Source: CAYVFC01 sp964450715 (GTDB lineage: Bacteria; Myxococcota_A; Polyangia; Polyangiales; JAFGIB01). From it: a DNA stretch of 44,888 bases. A program made the translations under genes and the position numbers. Below the pieces are notes generated by a model that searched no databases, was not told the origin of the DNA, and saw nothing but the letters and a program-made list of their open reading frames with translations. Numbering within the stretch: position 1 is the stretch's first letter; the number at the start of each line of letters is the position of its first letter. The stretch covers positions 1 to 44,888 of the forward strand of contig CAYVFC010000059.1 of NCBI GenBank assembly GCA_964450715.1, read 5' to 3'. This document shows positions 15,343 to 24,267 of this stretch, piece after piece.

Positions 15343-17814
15343 TTAGACGTCCAGGTTCCTGACGTTCAACGCGTTCTCGTCGATGAACTCGCGGCGCGGA
15401 TCGACCTGGTCGCCCATGAGCACGGTGAACAGCTCCTCGGCCTTGACCGCATCCTCGATGCGGACCTGCAACAGGACGCGGCTCTCGGGATCCATGGTGG
15501 TCTCCCAGAGGGTCTCCGGGTTCATCTCGCCCAGGCCCTTGTAGCGCTGGATGCTGAGCCCCTTGCGCGCGCGCTGGTCGACGAAGTTCCAGAGCGCGCT
15601 CATGCCCTTGATCTCAACCGGCGCGCCCAGGTCGTCGCCGTCCTTGCTCGCGGCGACCCCGTGAAAGGGCCCGTCCCCGAGGATCTGCAGGCTCCGGTGC
15701 GAGCGACGCAGCTGCGCCAGGTCTCCCCGGTTCAGCAGATCGAAATCGATGGTCGTGGTACGCGAGGCGAGCCCGGCCGAGGTCTGCACGTCGAGCTGGT
15801 AACAGCCGTGGTCGTCGTCCCGTAGGATCTCGCCGCTCACCGCCAGCTCCGGGTGCTGCTTGCCGAAATCCTTGACGATGACCTCAAGCGCCCGCTCGAC
15901 CGCCTCGCGGTCGCGCAGCTTCTCCAGGTCTAGATCGGTCCTGCGGATCAGGACCTTGATCACCTCCGGATCGGTTCCGCTGTTGAAACGACCCAGCAGC
16001 GAGCGCCAGCGCACCAGCTCCTCCAGCAGGTGCCTGAGCGGCTCACCCTCCAGCTCGACGCTACCGTCGCCCGAGCGCACCACCAGCTTGTCCGTCCCCG
16101 CTCCCAGCAGGAAACGGGTAAGCGCCTCGTCGTCCTTGAGGAACATCTCCCGCTTGCCGCGCTTGACCTTGTACAGGGGCGGCTGCGCGATGTAGAGGTA
16201 GCCGCGCTGGATGACCTCGGGCAGCTGCCGGTAGAAGAAGGTCAGCAGCAGGGTGCGGATGTGCGATCCGTCCACGTCCGCGTCCGTCATGATGATGATG
16301 TGGTGGTAGCGCAGCTTCTCGATGTCGAAGTTGCCTCCTCCGCCTATCCCGCAGCCGAGCGCAGTGATCAGCGTGCTGATCTCGACGCTGGAGAGCATCT
16401 TCTCCAGCCGCGCCCGCTCCACGTTGAGGATTTTCCCTCGCAAGGGCAGGATGGCCTGGAAGCTGCGGTCGCGCCCCTGCTTGGCGCTGCCGCCCGCGCT
16501 GTCGCCCTCCACGATGTAGATCTCGCTGCGGGCCGGGTCGCGCTCCTGGCAGTCTGCCAGCTTGCCGGGCAGGTTGCTCATGTCCAACACGCCCTTGCGC
16601 TGCACCAGATCGCGGGCTTTGCGCGCGGCATCGCGCGCCCGGGCGGCCACCACCGCTTTTTCTACGATGATCCTGGCGCTGCCGGGGTTCTCCTCGAAGT
16701 ACTGCCCCAGCTTCTCGTTGACCACCTGCTCGACTATGCCCTTGACCTCGCTGGAGACCAGCTTGCTCTTGGTCTGCGAATCAAAGCTGGGATTCGGGTG
16801 CTTGATGGAGAGCACCGCGGTCAACCCCTCGCGTACGTCGTCGCCGCCCAGGCCGGTCTTGAGGTCCTTGAGCAGGTTGGCCGACGCCCCGTAGTGGTTC
16901 ACGGTCTTGGTCAGCGCGGCCTTGAGCCCGGTGAGATGGGTGCCGCCGTCCAGGTTGTTGATGCTGTTGGTGTAGACCAGAACCTGCTCGTTGAAGGAGT
17001 CGTTCCACTGCAGCGCGGCGTCCACCTCGACGCCCTCGCGCCGGTCGGCGAAGACGATCACCTGCTCGTGCAGCGGCGTCTTGGTCTTGTTGAGCAGCCT
17101 GACGAACTCGCGGATACCCCCATCAAACTTGTAGCGCTCCGACCTGGCGATGCGGTGGTCCTCCAGGACGATCTCCAGCCCCGCGTTGAGGCAGGCCAGC
17201 TCGCGCAGACGGTTGTTGAGGATGTCGAAGGAGAAGTTGGCATCGGTGAAAATCTCGAAGTCCGGCTTGAAGGAGACCTTGGTGCCGGTGCGCTCGGTGA
17301 CCCCGATCACCTTGATCTCGTTCAGGGGCTTGCCGCGGCTGTACTCCTGGTACCAGGTCTTGCCGTCGCGGTAGATCTCCAGCGTCAGCCACTCGCTCAC
17401 CGCGTTGACCGCGCTCACGCCTACTCCGTGTAAACCGCCCGAAACCTTGTAGCTCTTGCCGTCGAACTTGCCGCCGGAGTGCAGCACGGTCATCACCACC
17501 TCGGCGGCGCTGCGACCCTTCTCGTGCTCGCCGGTGGGAATGCCCCGGCCGTCGTCCTCTACCGTGACCGATCCGTCCGCGCGCACCACCACTCGCACCC
17601 TGGTGCAGAAGCCCGCCAGGTGCTCGTCCACGGCATTGTCCACCGCCTCCCAGACCAGGTGGTGCAGCCCGGTGCCGTCGTGCACGTCGCCCAGGTACAT
17701 GCCGGGACGCTTGCGCACCGCTTCCAGGCCCTCGAGCACCTGGATGGAGGATTCGCCGTAATCGGAGCCGGCTGAATCGCCGTCAGGATCGGGAAGTCGT
17801 TCTTCGGTTTCCAT
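15343..17814 (-). CDS. gyrB: DNA gyrase subunit B
   Basis: This is the ATPase subunit of DNA gyrase, which introduces negative supercoils with GyrA. It has 823 residues. The GHKL ATPase domain opens with SSIQVLEGLEAVRKRPGMYL and has EAVDNAVDEHLAG, DDGRGIPTG and HSGGKFDGKSYKVSGGLHG. A transducer domain follows, then the TOPRIM domain from about residue 425 (EIYIVEGDSAGGSAKQGRDR and MTDADVDGSHIRTLLLTFFY). The C-terminal part has IQRYKGLGEMNPETLWETTM. A roughly 170-residue insertion between TOPRIM and the tail, as in enterobacterial GyrB, accounts for the 800+ length. It is not in a dnaA-dnaN-recF context here; it is divergent from acnB. Confidence 0.96.
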   Translation of the reverse strand: METEERLPDPDGDSAGSDYGESSIQVLEGLEAVRKRPGMYLGDVHDGTGLHHLVWEAVDNAVDEHLAGFCTRVRVVVRADGSVTVEDDGRGIPTGEHEKGRSAAEVVMTVLHSGGKFDGKSYKVSGGLHGVGVSAVNAVSEWLTLEIYRDGKTWYQEYSRGKPLNEIKVIGVTERTGTKVSFKPDFEIFTDANFSFDILNNRLRELACLNAGLEIVLEDHRIARSERYKFDGGIREFVRLLNKTKTPLHEQVIVFADRREGVEVDAALQWNDSFNEQVLVYTNSINNLDGGTHLTGLKAALTKTVNHYGASANLLKDLKTGLGGDDVREGLTAVLSIKHPNPSFDSQTKSKLVSSEVKGIVEQVVNEKLGQYFEENPGSARIIVEKAVVAARARDAARKARDLVQRKGVLDMSNLPGKLADCQERDPARSEIYIVEGDSAGGSAKQGRDRSFQAILPLRGKILNVERARLEKMLSSVEISTLITALGCGIGGGGNFDIEKLRYHHIIIMTDADVDGSHIRTLLLTFFYRQLPEVIQRGYLYIAQPPLYKVKRGKREMFLKDDEALTRFLLGAGTDKLVVRSGDGSVELEGEPLRHLLEELVRWRSLLGRFNSGTDPEVIKVLIRRTDLDLEKLRDREAVERALEVIVKDFGKQHPELAVSGEILRDDDHGCYQLDVQTSAGLASRTTTIDFDLLNRGDLAQLRRSHRSLQILGDGPFHGVAASKDGDDLGAPVEIKGMSALWNFVDQRARKGLSIQRYKGLGEMNPETLWETTMDPESRVLLQVRIEDAVKAEELFTVLMGDQVDPRREFIDENALNVRNLDV

Positions 17815-18114
17815 CGCTGGATCGGTCGTCGCCGGAGCTCCCGTCGTACTGACAATATGCGCAGGTTAAGGGTGCTCCGAAACGGAACAAAAGTATACTC
17901 TTTCCCCCCCCTGTCAAGCAACCGCGAAAACGCCATAAGACCCCGAAAAAAAATGGGAAATGCCGCTTGCCTCGATCCCGAAAAAAGGGCACGGAATGCA
18001 GTATCACCTTTTGCTACCCGACCCCGCCGTACCGCCCCGATATCAGGAGGCCTGGACCCGGCGGCCCGGGTACGATCCCGGGTACGATATCGACGCGCAT
18101 CCACGGAAACGAAC
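17815..18114. other. Divergent gyrB-acnB intergenic region
   Basis: About 300 bp with no gene. It is more AT-rich than its surroundings, with a run of eight C (17904-17911), a run of A around 17946-17953, the gyrB promoter candidate, and a perfect tandem duplication of the 12-mer CCCGGGTACGAT at 18065-18088, close to the acnB start. No clear acnB promoter could be picked. Confidence 0.6.
17892..17917 (-). promoter_or_regulatory. Candidate gyrB promoter
   Basis: Read on the minus strand: TTGACA (17917-17912), eight G, AAAGAG, TATACT (17897-17892). The spacer to TATACT is 14 bases; the overlapping TACTTT gives 16. The leader to the gyrB ATG would be about 70 bases. The run of eight G between the boxes is unusual and may make the spacer length variable. 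Confidence 0.4.
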
Positions 18115-20703
18115 ATGGCCGCTGACCTCGAAACCTTTGCCCGCGAATACGAGAGCCACCTGCAACAGAGGCAAGCTCTCGGCATACCCCCGCTTCCCCT
18201 TTCGGAGACGCAAACCCGGACCGTGTGTTCCGCCCTGCTGCAGCAGCGGCTCGATCTGGAGCTGCTGCGCGTTCATGGCCAGAGCGACACCGTCGCCTCG
18301 CTGCTGTACCTGCTCTCCGAGCGAGTGCCCCCGGGGGTCTACCCGGCGTCGCGGGTGAAGGCCGAGTTTCTGGGCGGGCTCACCCTGGGTCAGAACGTCT
18401 GCGCCTATCTGACCGCAGCCGGTGCGCTGGAGATGCTGGGCGCCATGATGGGTGGGTACAACCTGCCGCCGCTGCTCGCCGCGCTCGGCAAGGGCGGGCA
18501 GCTGGCCGGCGCGGCCGCCCGGCTGCTGGGTGACCTGACGCTGATCTCGGAGCCGGATCTCGACCAGGTGGTCGTGCTCGCTCGCGACGGCAACCCGGCC
18601 GCCCGCGCGCTGCTCGCCGACTGGGCTCGGGCCGGCTGGCTAGAGCGGTGCCCGGAGACGGCGCGGTTGCAAGAGCGCACGGTCATCCGTACCACGGGCG
18701 AGATCAATACCGACTTTCTCTCCCCGGCGCAGCAGGCCTCGACCCGGGACGACGTCCCGCTGCACGCGCTGAGCATCCTCAGCAACAGCCCGCACGACAG
18801 GGAGTTCCTGCTACGCCGGGAGCGGCTGCTCGCCGCAGGGCTTCCGCTGCTGTTCGTGGGCGACGTGCTCGGTACCGGCTCCAGCCGCAAGTCGGCCTCC
18901 AACTCGCTGGTCTGGTGGATCGGCGACGACATCCCACACGTGCCCAACAAGCGCCAGGGTGGGATGGTGATGGCCGCCGAGATCGCGCCCATCTTTTTCA
19001 ACACTGTACGCGGTTGCGGAGCGGTCGCACTGCAAGGCCCGACCGACGCCCTTGGCGAGGGGCAGAAGGTGACGGTGGATCTGGAAACCGGGCAGGTACG
19101 GTCCGAAAAGGAAGAGGTGCTGGCCCGGTTCGAGATCCGTCCGCCGACCCTGCTGGAGGAGGCGCGCGCCGGGGGCCGCAACCGGCTGATCATCGGCCGC
19201 AAGCTGACCGAGCGGGTCAGTAAGGCGTGCGGCGAGCTCGGCATCGAGACCGAGCCGCCGGCGGTCACGCTGAACGAGCCGGTCCGCCATCCCGAGGGTA
19301 AGCCGTACACGTTGGCCCAGAAGCTGGTGGGAGCGGCCGCGGGCCTGCCCGGGGTGCTGGCCGGCGACTACGTGGAGCCGCGCGTACACCTGGTATTCAG
19401 CCAGGACACCACCGGCGAGATGACCCGGCAGGAGCTGATGGAGCTCGGTGTGCTCGGCTTTGCCGCTCCCACCGTGCAGTCCTTCTGCCATACCGCCGCG
19501 GCACCGAGCAGCAAGGACGCCCGCCTGCAGTCCGAGCTGGGCGCCTTCATCGCCGGGCTGGGAGGCATCGATCAGCGGCCGGGCGACGGCTCCATCCACA
19601 CCACCGGCAACCGATTTCTGTTGCCCTACTTCGTCGGCACCGGAGGCGACAGCCACACCCGCTTTCCCATCGGCCTGAGCTTCCCGGCCGGTTCCGACCT
19701 GGTGGCGTTGGCCGCCGGAATGGGTTTTCTCCCGCTGGAGATGCCCGAATCGGTGCTGGTCCGCTTCACCGGCCAGATGCAGCCGGGCATCACCGTGCGC
19801 GACCTGGTCAACGCCATCCCTCGCGCGGCGCTTCTGCAGGGCAAGCTCGACCTGGAACCGGGCGGCAGTAAAAAGAACCCCTTTTCCGGCCGGGTGCTGG
19901 AGATGGAGGGGCTCGAGCAGCTCACGGTGGAAGAAGCCTTCAAGCTGACCGACGCCTCGGCCGAGCGCAGCGCGGCGGCGGCCACCTTCCGCCATCGGCT
20001 GGAAAACGTCGTGGCCTACGTGGAGAACAACCTGCGTTTCCTGCAGAACAACTTCAGCAAGCGCCATCGGGCCCCCGTCGTAGCCGAGATCATGGAGGCC
20101 ATGCGCCGCTGGCTGCAGACCCCATCGCTGGCGGAGCGCGACCCCGGCGCCCGCTACGCCGACGTGATCGAGGTCGATCTGGAGGCGGTGCGCGAGCCCT
20201 TGCTGGCCGCCCCCAACGACCCGGACCGGATCGTGACCCTGTCCGAGGTAGCCGGCACGCCGGTGGAAGAGCTCTTTCTCGGCAGCTGCATGACCGACAT
20301 CACCGACTTCCGCGCGGCGGCCGCCATCCTGCGCGGCGGTCGCGTCCAGCATCGCCTGCGCTTCTGGGCGGTGCCGCCCGACCGGGAGAGCGCAGCGGCG
20401 CTGGGCCGCGAGGGCATCTACTCCGCCCTGATGGAGGCGGGCGCCAACCTGCACGTACCCGGCTGCTCGCTCTGCATGGGCAACCAGGGACGGTTCGCCA
20501 GCGGCAGCACCGCGCTGTCCACCAGCACCCGCAACTTCGAGAACCGCATGGGCACCGGCGCCCGCGTCTTTCTCGGATCGGCCGAGCTGGCGGCGGTGAC
20601 CGCGCTGCTGGGCGAAATTCCCGATCTAGATACGTACATGAAATACTACGAACGGCTGGCGCCGCAGCGGGAGGAGATGCGCAGGCCGCTGCAGCATCCC
20701 TGA
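18115..20703 (+). CDS. acnB: Aconitate hydratase B (bifunctional aconitase/2-methylisocitrate dehydratase type)
   Basis: AcnB interconverts citrate and isocitrate in the TCA cycle with a [4Fe-4S] cluster, and usually also handles 2-methylisocitrate. From the ATG at 18115 it is 862 residues, matching the ~865 of the E. coli enzyme. The N-terminus YESHLQQRQALGIPPLPLS is typical. The HEAT-like and swivel domains lead to the catalytic core. The cluster ligands are C725 (GSCMTDITDF), C784 and C787 (PGCSLCMGNQG). Their 59- and 3-residue spacing is the same as C710/C769/C772 of E. coli AcnB. Substrate-loop motifs GDSHTRFPIGLSFPAGS and GTGSSRKSASNS are intact. An upstream in-frame extension exists to 17857 but lies in non-coding-like sequence. 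A hairpin follows the stop. Confidence 0.95.
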   Translation: MAADLETFAREYESHLQQRQALGIPPLPLSETQTRTVCSALLQQRLDLELLRVHGQSDTVASLLYLLSERVPPGVYPASRVKAEFLGGLTLGQNVCAYLTAAGALEMLGAMMGGYNLPPLLAALGKGGQLAGAAARLLGDLTLISEPDLDQVVVLARDGNPAARALLADWARAGWLERCPETARLQERTVIRTTGEINTDFLSPAQQASTRDDVPLHALSILSNSPHDREFLLRRERLLAAGLPLLFVGDVLGTGSSRKSASNSLVWWIGDDIPHVPNKRQGGMVMAAEIAPIFFNTVRGCGAVALQGPTDALGEGQKVTVDLETGQVRSEKEEVLARFEIRPPTLLEEARAGGRNRLIIGRKLTERVSKACGELGIETEPPAVTLNEPVRHPEGKPYTLAQKLVGAAAGLPGVLAGDYVEPRVHLVFSQDTTGEMTRQELMELGVLGFAAPTVQSFCHTAAAPSSKDARLQSELGAFIAGLGGIDQRPGDGSIHTTGNRFLLPYFVGTGGDSHTRFPIGLSFPAGSDLVALAAGMGFLPLEMPESVLVRFTGQMQPGITVRDLVNAIPRAALLQGKLDLEPGGSKKNPFSGRVLEMEGLEQLTVEEAFKLTDASAERSAAAATFRHRLENVVAYVENNLRFLQNNFSKRHRAPVVAEIMEAMRRWLQTPSLAERDPGARYADVIEVDLEAVREPLLAAPNDPDRIVTLSEVAGTPVEELFLGSCMTDITDFRAAAAILRGGRVQHRLRFWAVPPDRESAAALGREGIYSALMEAGANLHVPGCSLCMGNQGRFASGSTALSTSTRNFENRMGTGARVFLGSAELAAVTALLGEIPDLDTYMKYYERLAPQREEMRRPLQHP

Positions 20704-20725
20704 CCCCCCTCTCTGCCCCCTTTCG

Positions 20726-20774
20726 GCACTGGATTTCCCCGCGGTCGCTCCGCGACCTCGGGGAAATCCAGTGC
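20726..20774. terminator. Long perfect-stem hairpin after acnB
   Basis: GCACTGGATTTCCCCG (20726-20741) is the exact reverse complement of 20759-20774, with a second GCGGTCG/CGCGAC pairing in between. It starts 22 bases after the acnB stop. There is no T tract, so it may act by mRNA protection or factor-dependent termination rather than as a classical intrinsic terminator. It is a single copy in the window. Confidence 0.55.
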
Positions 20775-20795
20775 CCCGAACGACGCCCGGCACGC

Positions 20796-20826
20796 TTTAC
20801 GCTATCGGATGAAAAACCGGTATACT
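20796..20826 (+). promoter_or_regulatory. Candidate promoter of the fibro-slime lipoprotein gene
   Basis: TTTACG/TTACGC (20796-20802) and TATACT (20821-20826) give a sigma-70-like pair with an 18-19 base spacer. An overlapping sequence, CGGCACGCTTTACGC (from about 20788), also has the GG-N10-GC spacing of a weak sigma-54 element. The SD GAGGAGA lies before the ATG at 20851. Confidence 0.3.
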
Positions 20827-20850
20827 GTCCCGAACTGAGGAGAAGATGCC

Positions 20851-22908
20851 ATGCCCGGTAAAGGTAACCCTCGAGCGATTGCGGCTTTTGTCGCGGTAAT
20901 TACCGCGTTTTATCTCAACGCTTGCTCCTCCGACGAGCGGCCAGGCGGCCTCGCGCGCGACGCGTCGCTGGACGCGAGCGACAGCGGGGGAAGCGGACCC
21001 GGCGAGCTAGATGACGCGGGCCAGGAGGACGCCGGCGAAGAGAAGGGCGGCTGCGGCGACGGCGAGATACAGCCGGGCGAGGCGTGCGACGACGGCAACA
21101 ACCAGCCCGGGGACGGCTGTGCGGCCGATTGCAACCGCATCGAGGAGCTGTTCGTCTGTCCGACCCCGGGCGAGGCGTGCCTGTCCACCGTCGAGTGCGG
21201 CGACGGCCTGCTGGTGGGCGACGAACAGTGCGACGACGGAAACCGGCAGAACGGCGACGGCTGCTCGCTCGGCTGCGAGCTGGAAGAGGGCTGGATCTGC
21301 CCGGTGGTCGGCGCGCGCTGCGAGGCGGCCGAGTGCGGCGACGGGATCGTGGCCGACGCCGAGCAGTGCGACGACGGAAACCCGGACGGTGATGATGGCT
21401 GCTCGAGCAACTGCCGGCTGGAAGACGGCTGGGCCTGCGACGAGCAGGGCGAAGCCTGCCGGCAGACGGTCTGTAACGACGGCGTGCGCGAGGGCAGCGA
21501 GCCCTGCGACGACGGTAACCAGGTGGTGGGGGACGGCTGTAACCCCTTCTGCGAGGTGGAGCCCGATTGCAGCCAGGGGGCCTGCACCTCGGCCTGCGGC
21601 GACTCGCTGATGCTGCCCACCGACGACGAGGAGTGCGACGACGGCAACAACCTGGACAGCGACGGCTGCTCGTCCGACTGCCAGGTAGAGCGGGGCTGGG
21701 TGTGCGAGGTGGCGCAGGGCGAGCTTCCGGACGTGCTCGAGCCGCCCATCACCTACCGCGATTTCATCGCGCTACCCGTCTCCCCGGCCGTGCGCCATCC
21801 CGATTTCGAGGAGTATAGCGGCTCGCAACCCACCGTGGACATGGTCGAGAGCCTGCTGGGAAGCGACGGCAAGCCCGTCTACACCGGTATCTGCGAGACG
21901 GGCTCCATGCCCGGACCCTGCCCGGAAGACGAGCAGTCCACCAGCCAGACCGACTTCGACCAGTGGTACAACGACGTCTCCGGGGTGAACATCACGGTGG
22001 TGGAGCGGCTGGCGCTCGACCGGCAGCCCGACGACACCTATTACTTCCCGGATGCCGCCTTCTTCCCCTTTGACGGCCGCGGCTGGGACGCGAGCGGCGA
22101 GGAGAACGCCAGCGGTGGTCACAACTTCGGCTTCACCAGCGAGCTTCGCTACTGGTTCGAATTCGAGGGCGGCGAGTACCTGCACTTCTCCGGTGACGAC
22201 GACGTCTGGGTCTTCATCAACGGGCACCTGGCGCTCGATCTCGGAGGGCTACACCCGCAACGCGAAGGCAGCCTGCTGCTGAATGCCGACGGAACAGCCG
22301 ACTGGAACCGGGAGACCTACTCCGACACCTTCGTCAACGGAAGCGTCGACCTGGAGATGGAGCCGGGCCACATCTACGAGATCGCGCTCTTCCACGCCGA
22401 GCGCCACACCAACGCCTCCAACTTCAATCTGACCGTGGGCGGCTTCATCAGCGGCAAAAGCCGGTGCGCTACCGAGTGCGGCGACGGCATCGTGGCGGGA
22501 GACGAGCAGTGCGACGACGGGGTCAACGACGGGAGCTATGGCGGCTGCACCCCGGATTGCCGGCGCGGCCGCTTCTGCGGCGACGGCATCCATCAGACCC
22601 GCTACGAGGATTGCGACGACGGGGTCAACCTAACCACCTACAGCACGACCGGGGAGCCGGCCTGCGCCCCGGGCTGCGTCTGGAGCGGGTACTGCGGCGA
22701 CGGCGAGGTCAACAGCGTTTTCGGCGAGCAGTGCGACGACGGCGACGACAACGGCACGGACTACGGCGACTGCCAGCCCGACTGCACGGTGGGCTCCCGC
22801 TGCGGCGACGGCGTGTTACAGGAAGAAGACGGCGAGGAGTGCGACGACGGCAACCTGGTCGACGGCGATACCTGCGACCGCTTCTGCCAGTGGGAAGGGG
22901 TGGGGTAA
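20851..22908 (+). CDS. Fibro-slime domain lipoprotein flanked by DUF4215 Cys-rich repeats
   Basis: This 685-residue surface protein has a lipoprotein signal (hydrophobic stretch, then YLNAC-SS near residue 25) and an acidic, Asp/Gly-rich linker. Five DUF4215 repeats (CGDG...CDDGN..GDGC...C) follow at about residues 67-285. Then comes a fibro-slime/PA14-like domain (about 300-535, with YWFEFEGGEYLHFSGDDDVW, VFINGHLALDLGGLH and HAERHTNASNFNLTVGGF), and four more Cys-rich repeats of a looser form (about 545-680). The fibro-slime domain was described in cellulose-binding and sorus-matrix proteins, and in myxobacteria it marks secreted matrix or adhesion proteins. DUF4215 repeats are disulfide-rich spacers. 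The Asp-rich DDDVWVFING loop suggests calcium binding. It is monocistronic, with a palindromic element 7 bases after the stop. Confidence 0.85.
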   Translation: MPGKGNPRAIAAFVAVITAFYLNACSSDERPGGLARDASLDASDSGGSGPGELDDAGQEDAGEEKGGCGDGEIQPGEACDDGNNQPGDGCAADCNRIEELFVCPTPGEACLSTVECGDGLLVGDEQCDDGNRQNGDGCSLGCELEEGWICPVVGARCEAAECGDGIVADAEQCDDGNPDGDDGCSSNCRLEDGWACDEQGEACRQTVCNDGVREGSEPCDDGNQVVGDGCNPFCEVEPDCSQGACTSACGDSLMLPTDDEECDDGNNLDSDGCSSDCQVERGWVCEVAQGELPDVLEPPITYRDFIALPVSPAVRHPDFEEYSGSQPTVDMVESLLGSDGKPVYTGICETGSMPGPCPEDEQSTSQTDFDQWYNDVSGVNITVVERLALDRQPDDTYYFPDAAFFPFDGRGWDASGEENASGGHNFGFTSELRYWFEFEGGEYLHFSGDDDVWVFINGHLALDLGGLHPQREGSLLLNADGTADWNRETYSDTFVNGSVDLEMEPGHIYEIALFHAERHTNASNFNLTVGGFISGKSRCATECGDGIVAGDEQCDDGVNDGSYGGCTPDCRRGRFCGDGIHQTRYEDCDDGVNLTTYSTTGEPACAPGCVWSGYCGDGEVNSVFGEQCDDGDDNGTDYGDCQPDCTVGSRCGDGVLQEEDGEECDDGNLVDGDTCDRFCQWEGVG

Positions 22909-22915
22909 CCCCCTT

Positions 22916-23029
22916 CGTGCCCCCTCCGGGTCACCGGAACCGCGCGCCCGAGCCTTCTTCCGAGCTTCTACTCAGCAGTTGATTCCCCAACGTCCTCATC
23001 GCGCGGTTCCGGTGACCCCGCGTACGACC
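22916..23029. repeat. Palindromic intergenic element, family C copy 1
   Basis: The left arm (CGTGCCCCCTCCGGGTCACC, continuing GGAACCGCGCG, from 22916) and right arm (GCGCGGTTCCGGTGACCCCG from 23001) are reverse complements over about 20 bases around GGTCACCGGAACCGCGCG. The whole element recurs in inverted orientation at 26937-27049, conserved at both ends and different in the ~50-base centre. The remaining ~65 bases to the next gene hold nothing recognisable. Confidence 0.88.
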
Positions 23030-23095
23030 ACCGTTTCAATACGACGCAATCGCCTGGCGACTGCACGCATAATCGGGCGGGCGCATGGCACGCAC

Positions 23096-24217
23096 CTACG
23101 GTTTTTTGGCCGCCGGCGGCGCTCCCCGCTCTTCCGCGGCCTCCGTCAGCTTCTCCTCGATCTTTTCCAACGCGTCGAACAGCTGCTGCTCGCTGGCGCG
23201 GAAGCCGAGGCGGACCAGCTTGCCCTCTGCCTTCATGCTGATGGAGTCGACCAGCTGCTTGAGCTCCTTGTCCTTCTGTACCAGACCGAAGGCGAAGATG
23301 AGCGCATTGGTGAGCTCGACCAGGTTGGGCGGATACTTCTCCGCCGTGGTGACCACCGCGGCGTCGATTTCGATGCCGTCGGTCAGCGAAATTGAGGCGC
23401 CGATCCCGGTGATGTTGCGGACCGCTTCCTCGTATTTGGCGAACAACAAGGGGACCGGAGCGCCGTCCTTGACCGCATCGGCCATGCCGGACTGAACGGA
23501 GAAGACCAGCGACAGCGCGCTCCGGCCCAGGCCGGCGTGCTTGCCGAGACTGCGACACAGCTCCGAGTCGGCGAATCGCGCGGCCCCGTCGGGCCGGGCG
23601 GCGATCTCCAGCACCGAGGGCATGAGGTCGCGACTGGCCAGCACGATAGTGTGCTCGTCGAGGATGAGCCCCTGGCGTCTCCGATCGGCGTAGAATTCCA
23701 GGAAGCGGCCAGAGCCGTCGTCCGGGCCCTGTCCGGGGCTCTTGATGCCGCGAACCTGGCCGGCCTCGGCCAAGTCGGCGAGAAGGGCGAGGATCCCCAC
23801 CAGCTCGTAGTCGCCCCGCAGGACCACGACCACCCGCTGGTCGCCCTTGTCCGGACGCTTCTCGTCCCGGGCCACCCCCAGGGCCGCCGATTCGGTCTTT
23901 TCGAGAAAGTACTGAAAAAGGCGATCCTCGTCCATATTCAGCGCCTGGCGGGTCTGCTCCTCGCGCGCGCGGTGAAGGGCGGATTTGCGGTAGGCACGTA
24001 CATCGAGCAACAGGCCGGCGAAGCATTCGGCCGGAAGCAGCTGAAAGGGGTCGGAGGGGATGTCGAGCGCGGGTAGCGTCGGCCGAGCCTCGTCTTCCTC
24101 GGAGGCGGCCGGCCGCTGGGCGCCTCCGCAGGCCGACGCGGCGAGCAGAGCCGAGGCGACGACCGCCATCGGAACGAGGTGGAGCGAAAAAGCGGGAAAT
24201 GATCGGTTCATGGACAT
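23096..24217 (-). CDS. Putative lipoprotein of unknown function
   Basis: From the ATG at 24217 this is 373 residues. The SD-like GAGG lies 10 bases upstream in AAGAGGTAATACAGCC. A second ATG at 24211 is also possible. The signal peptide ends in LLAASACGG, a plausible lipoprotein cleavage site, followed by an acidic linker. The rest is a soluble alpha/beta protein with patterns such as GDQRVVVVLRGDYELVGILA, GLILDEHTIVLASRD and GASISLTDGIEIDAAVVTTA. The alternation of strands with paired helices and the phrase 'ASISLTDGIEIDA' resemble secreted proteins that repeat a two-layer fold, but I do not recognise a named family. The C-terminus is helical and charged. It precedes nothing in an operon; argC lies 50 bp upstream in the same direction, so they may be co-transcribed. 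Confidence 0.7.
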   Translation of the reverse strand: MSMNRSFPAFSLHLVPMAVVASALLAASACGGAQRPAASEEDEARPTLPALDIPSDPFQLLPAECFAGLLLDVRAYRKSALHRAREEQTRQALNMDEDRLFQYFLEKTESAALGVARDEKRPDKGDQRVVVVLRGDYELVGILALLADLAEAGQVRGIKSPGQGPDDGSGRFLEFYADRRRQGLILDEHTIVLASRDLMPSVLEIAARPDGAARFADSELCRSLGKHAGLGRSALSLVFSVQSGMADAVKDGAPVPLLFAKYEEAVRNITGIGASISLTDGIEIDAAVVTTAEKYPPNLVELTNALIFAFGLVQKDKELKQLVDSISMKAEGKLVRLGFRASEQQLFDALEKIEEKLTEAAEERGAPPAAKKP

Positions 24218-24267
24218 GGCTGTATTACCTCTTCTCGATCGGCGTGGTACCGAAGATGGGTAAAAAT

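Noticed and set aside
16030..17433. Plus-strand open frame (467 codons) antisense to gyrB
   Set aside because: Its product is a shadow of conserved GyrB codons with no recognisable features.
18811..20454. Minus-strand open frame (547 codons) antisense to acnB
   Set aside because: Shadow of the aconitase catalytic core; no start signal and no domain.
15343..20703. Replication origin next to gyrB
   Set aside because: No dnaA, dnaN or recF nearby and no cluster of DnaA boxes noticed in the gyrB-acnB spacer.
21030..22900. Tandem DNA repeat (CGACGACGG-type) in the fibro-slime gene
   Set aside because: Explained by the protein-level DUF4215 repeats (CDDGN); spacing is irregular at DNA level.
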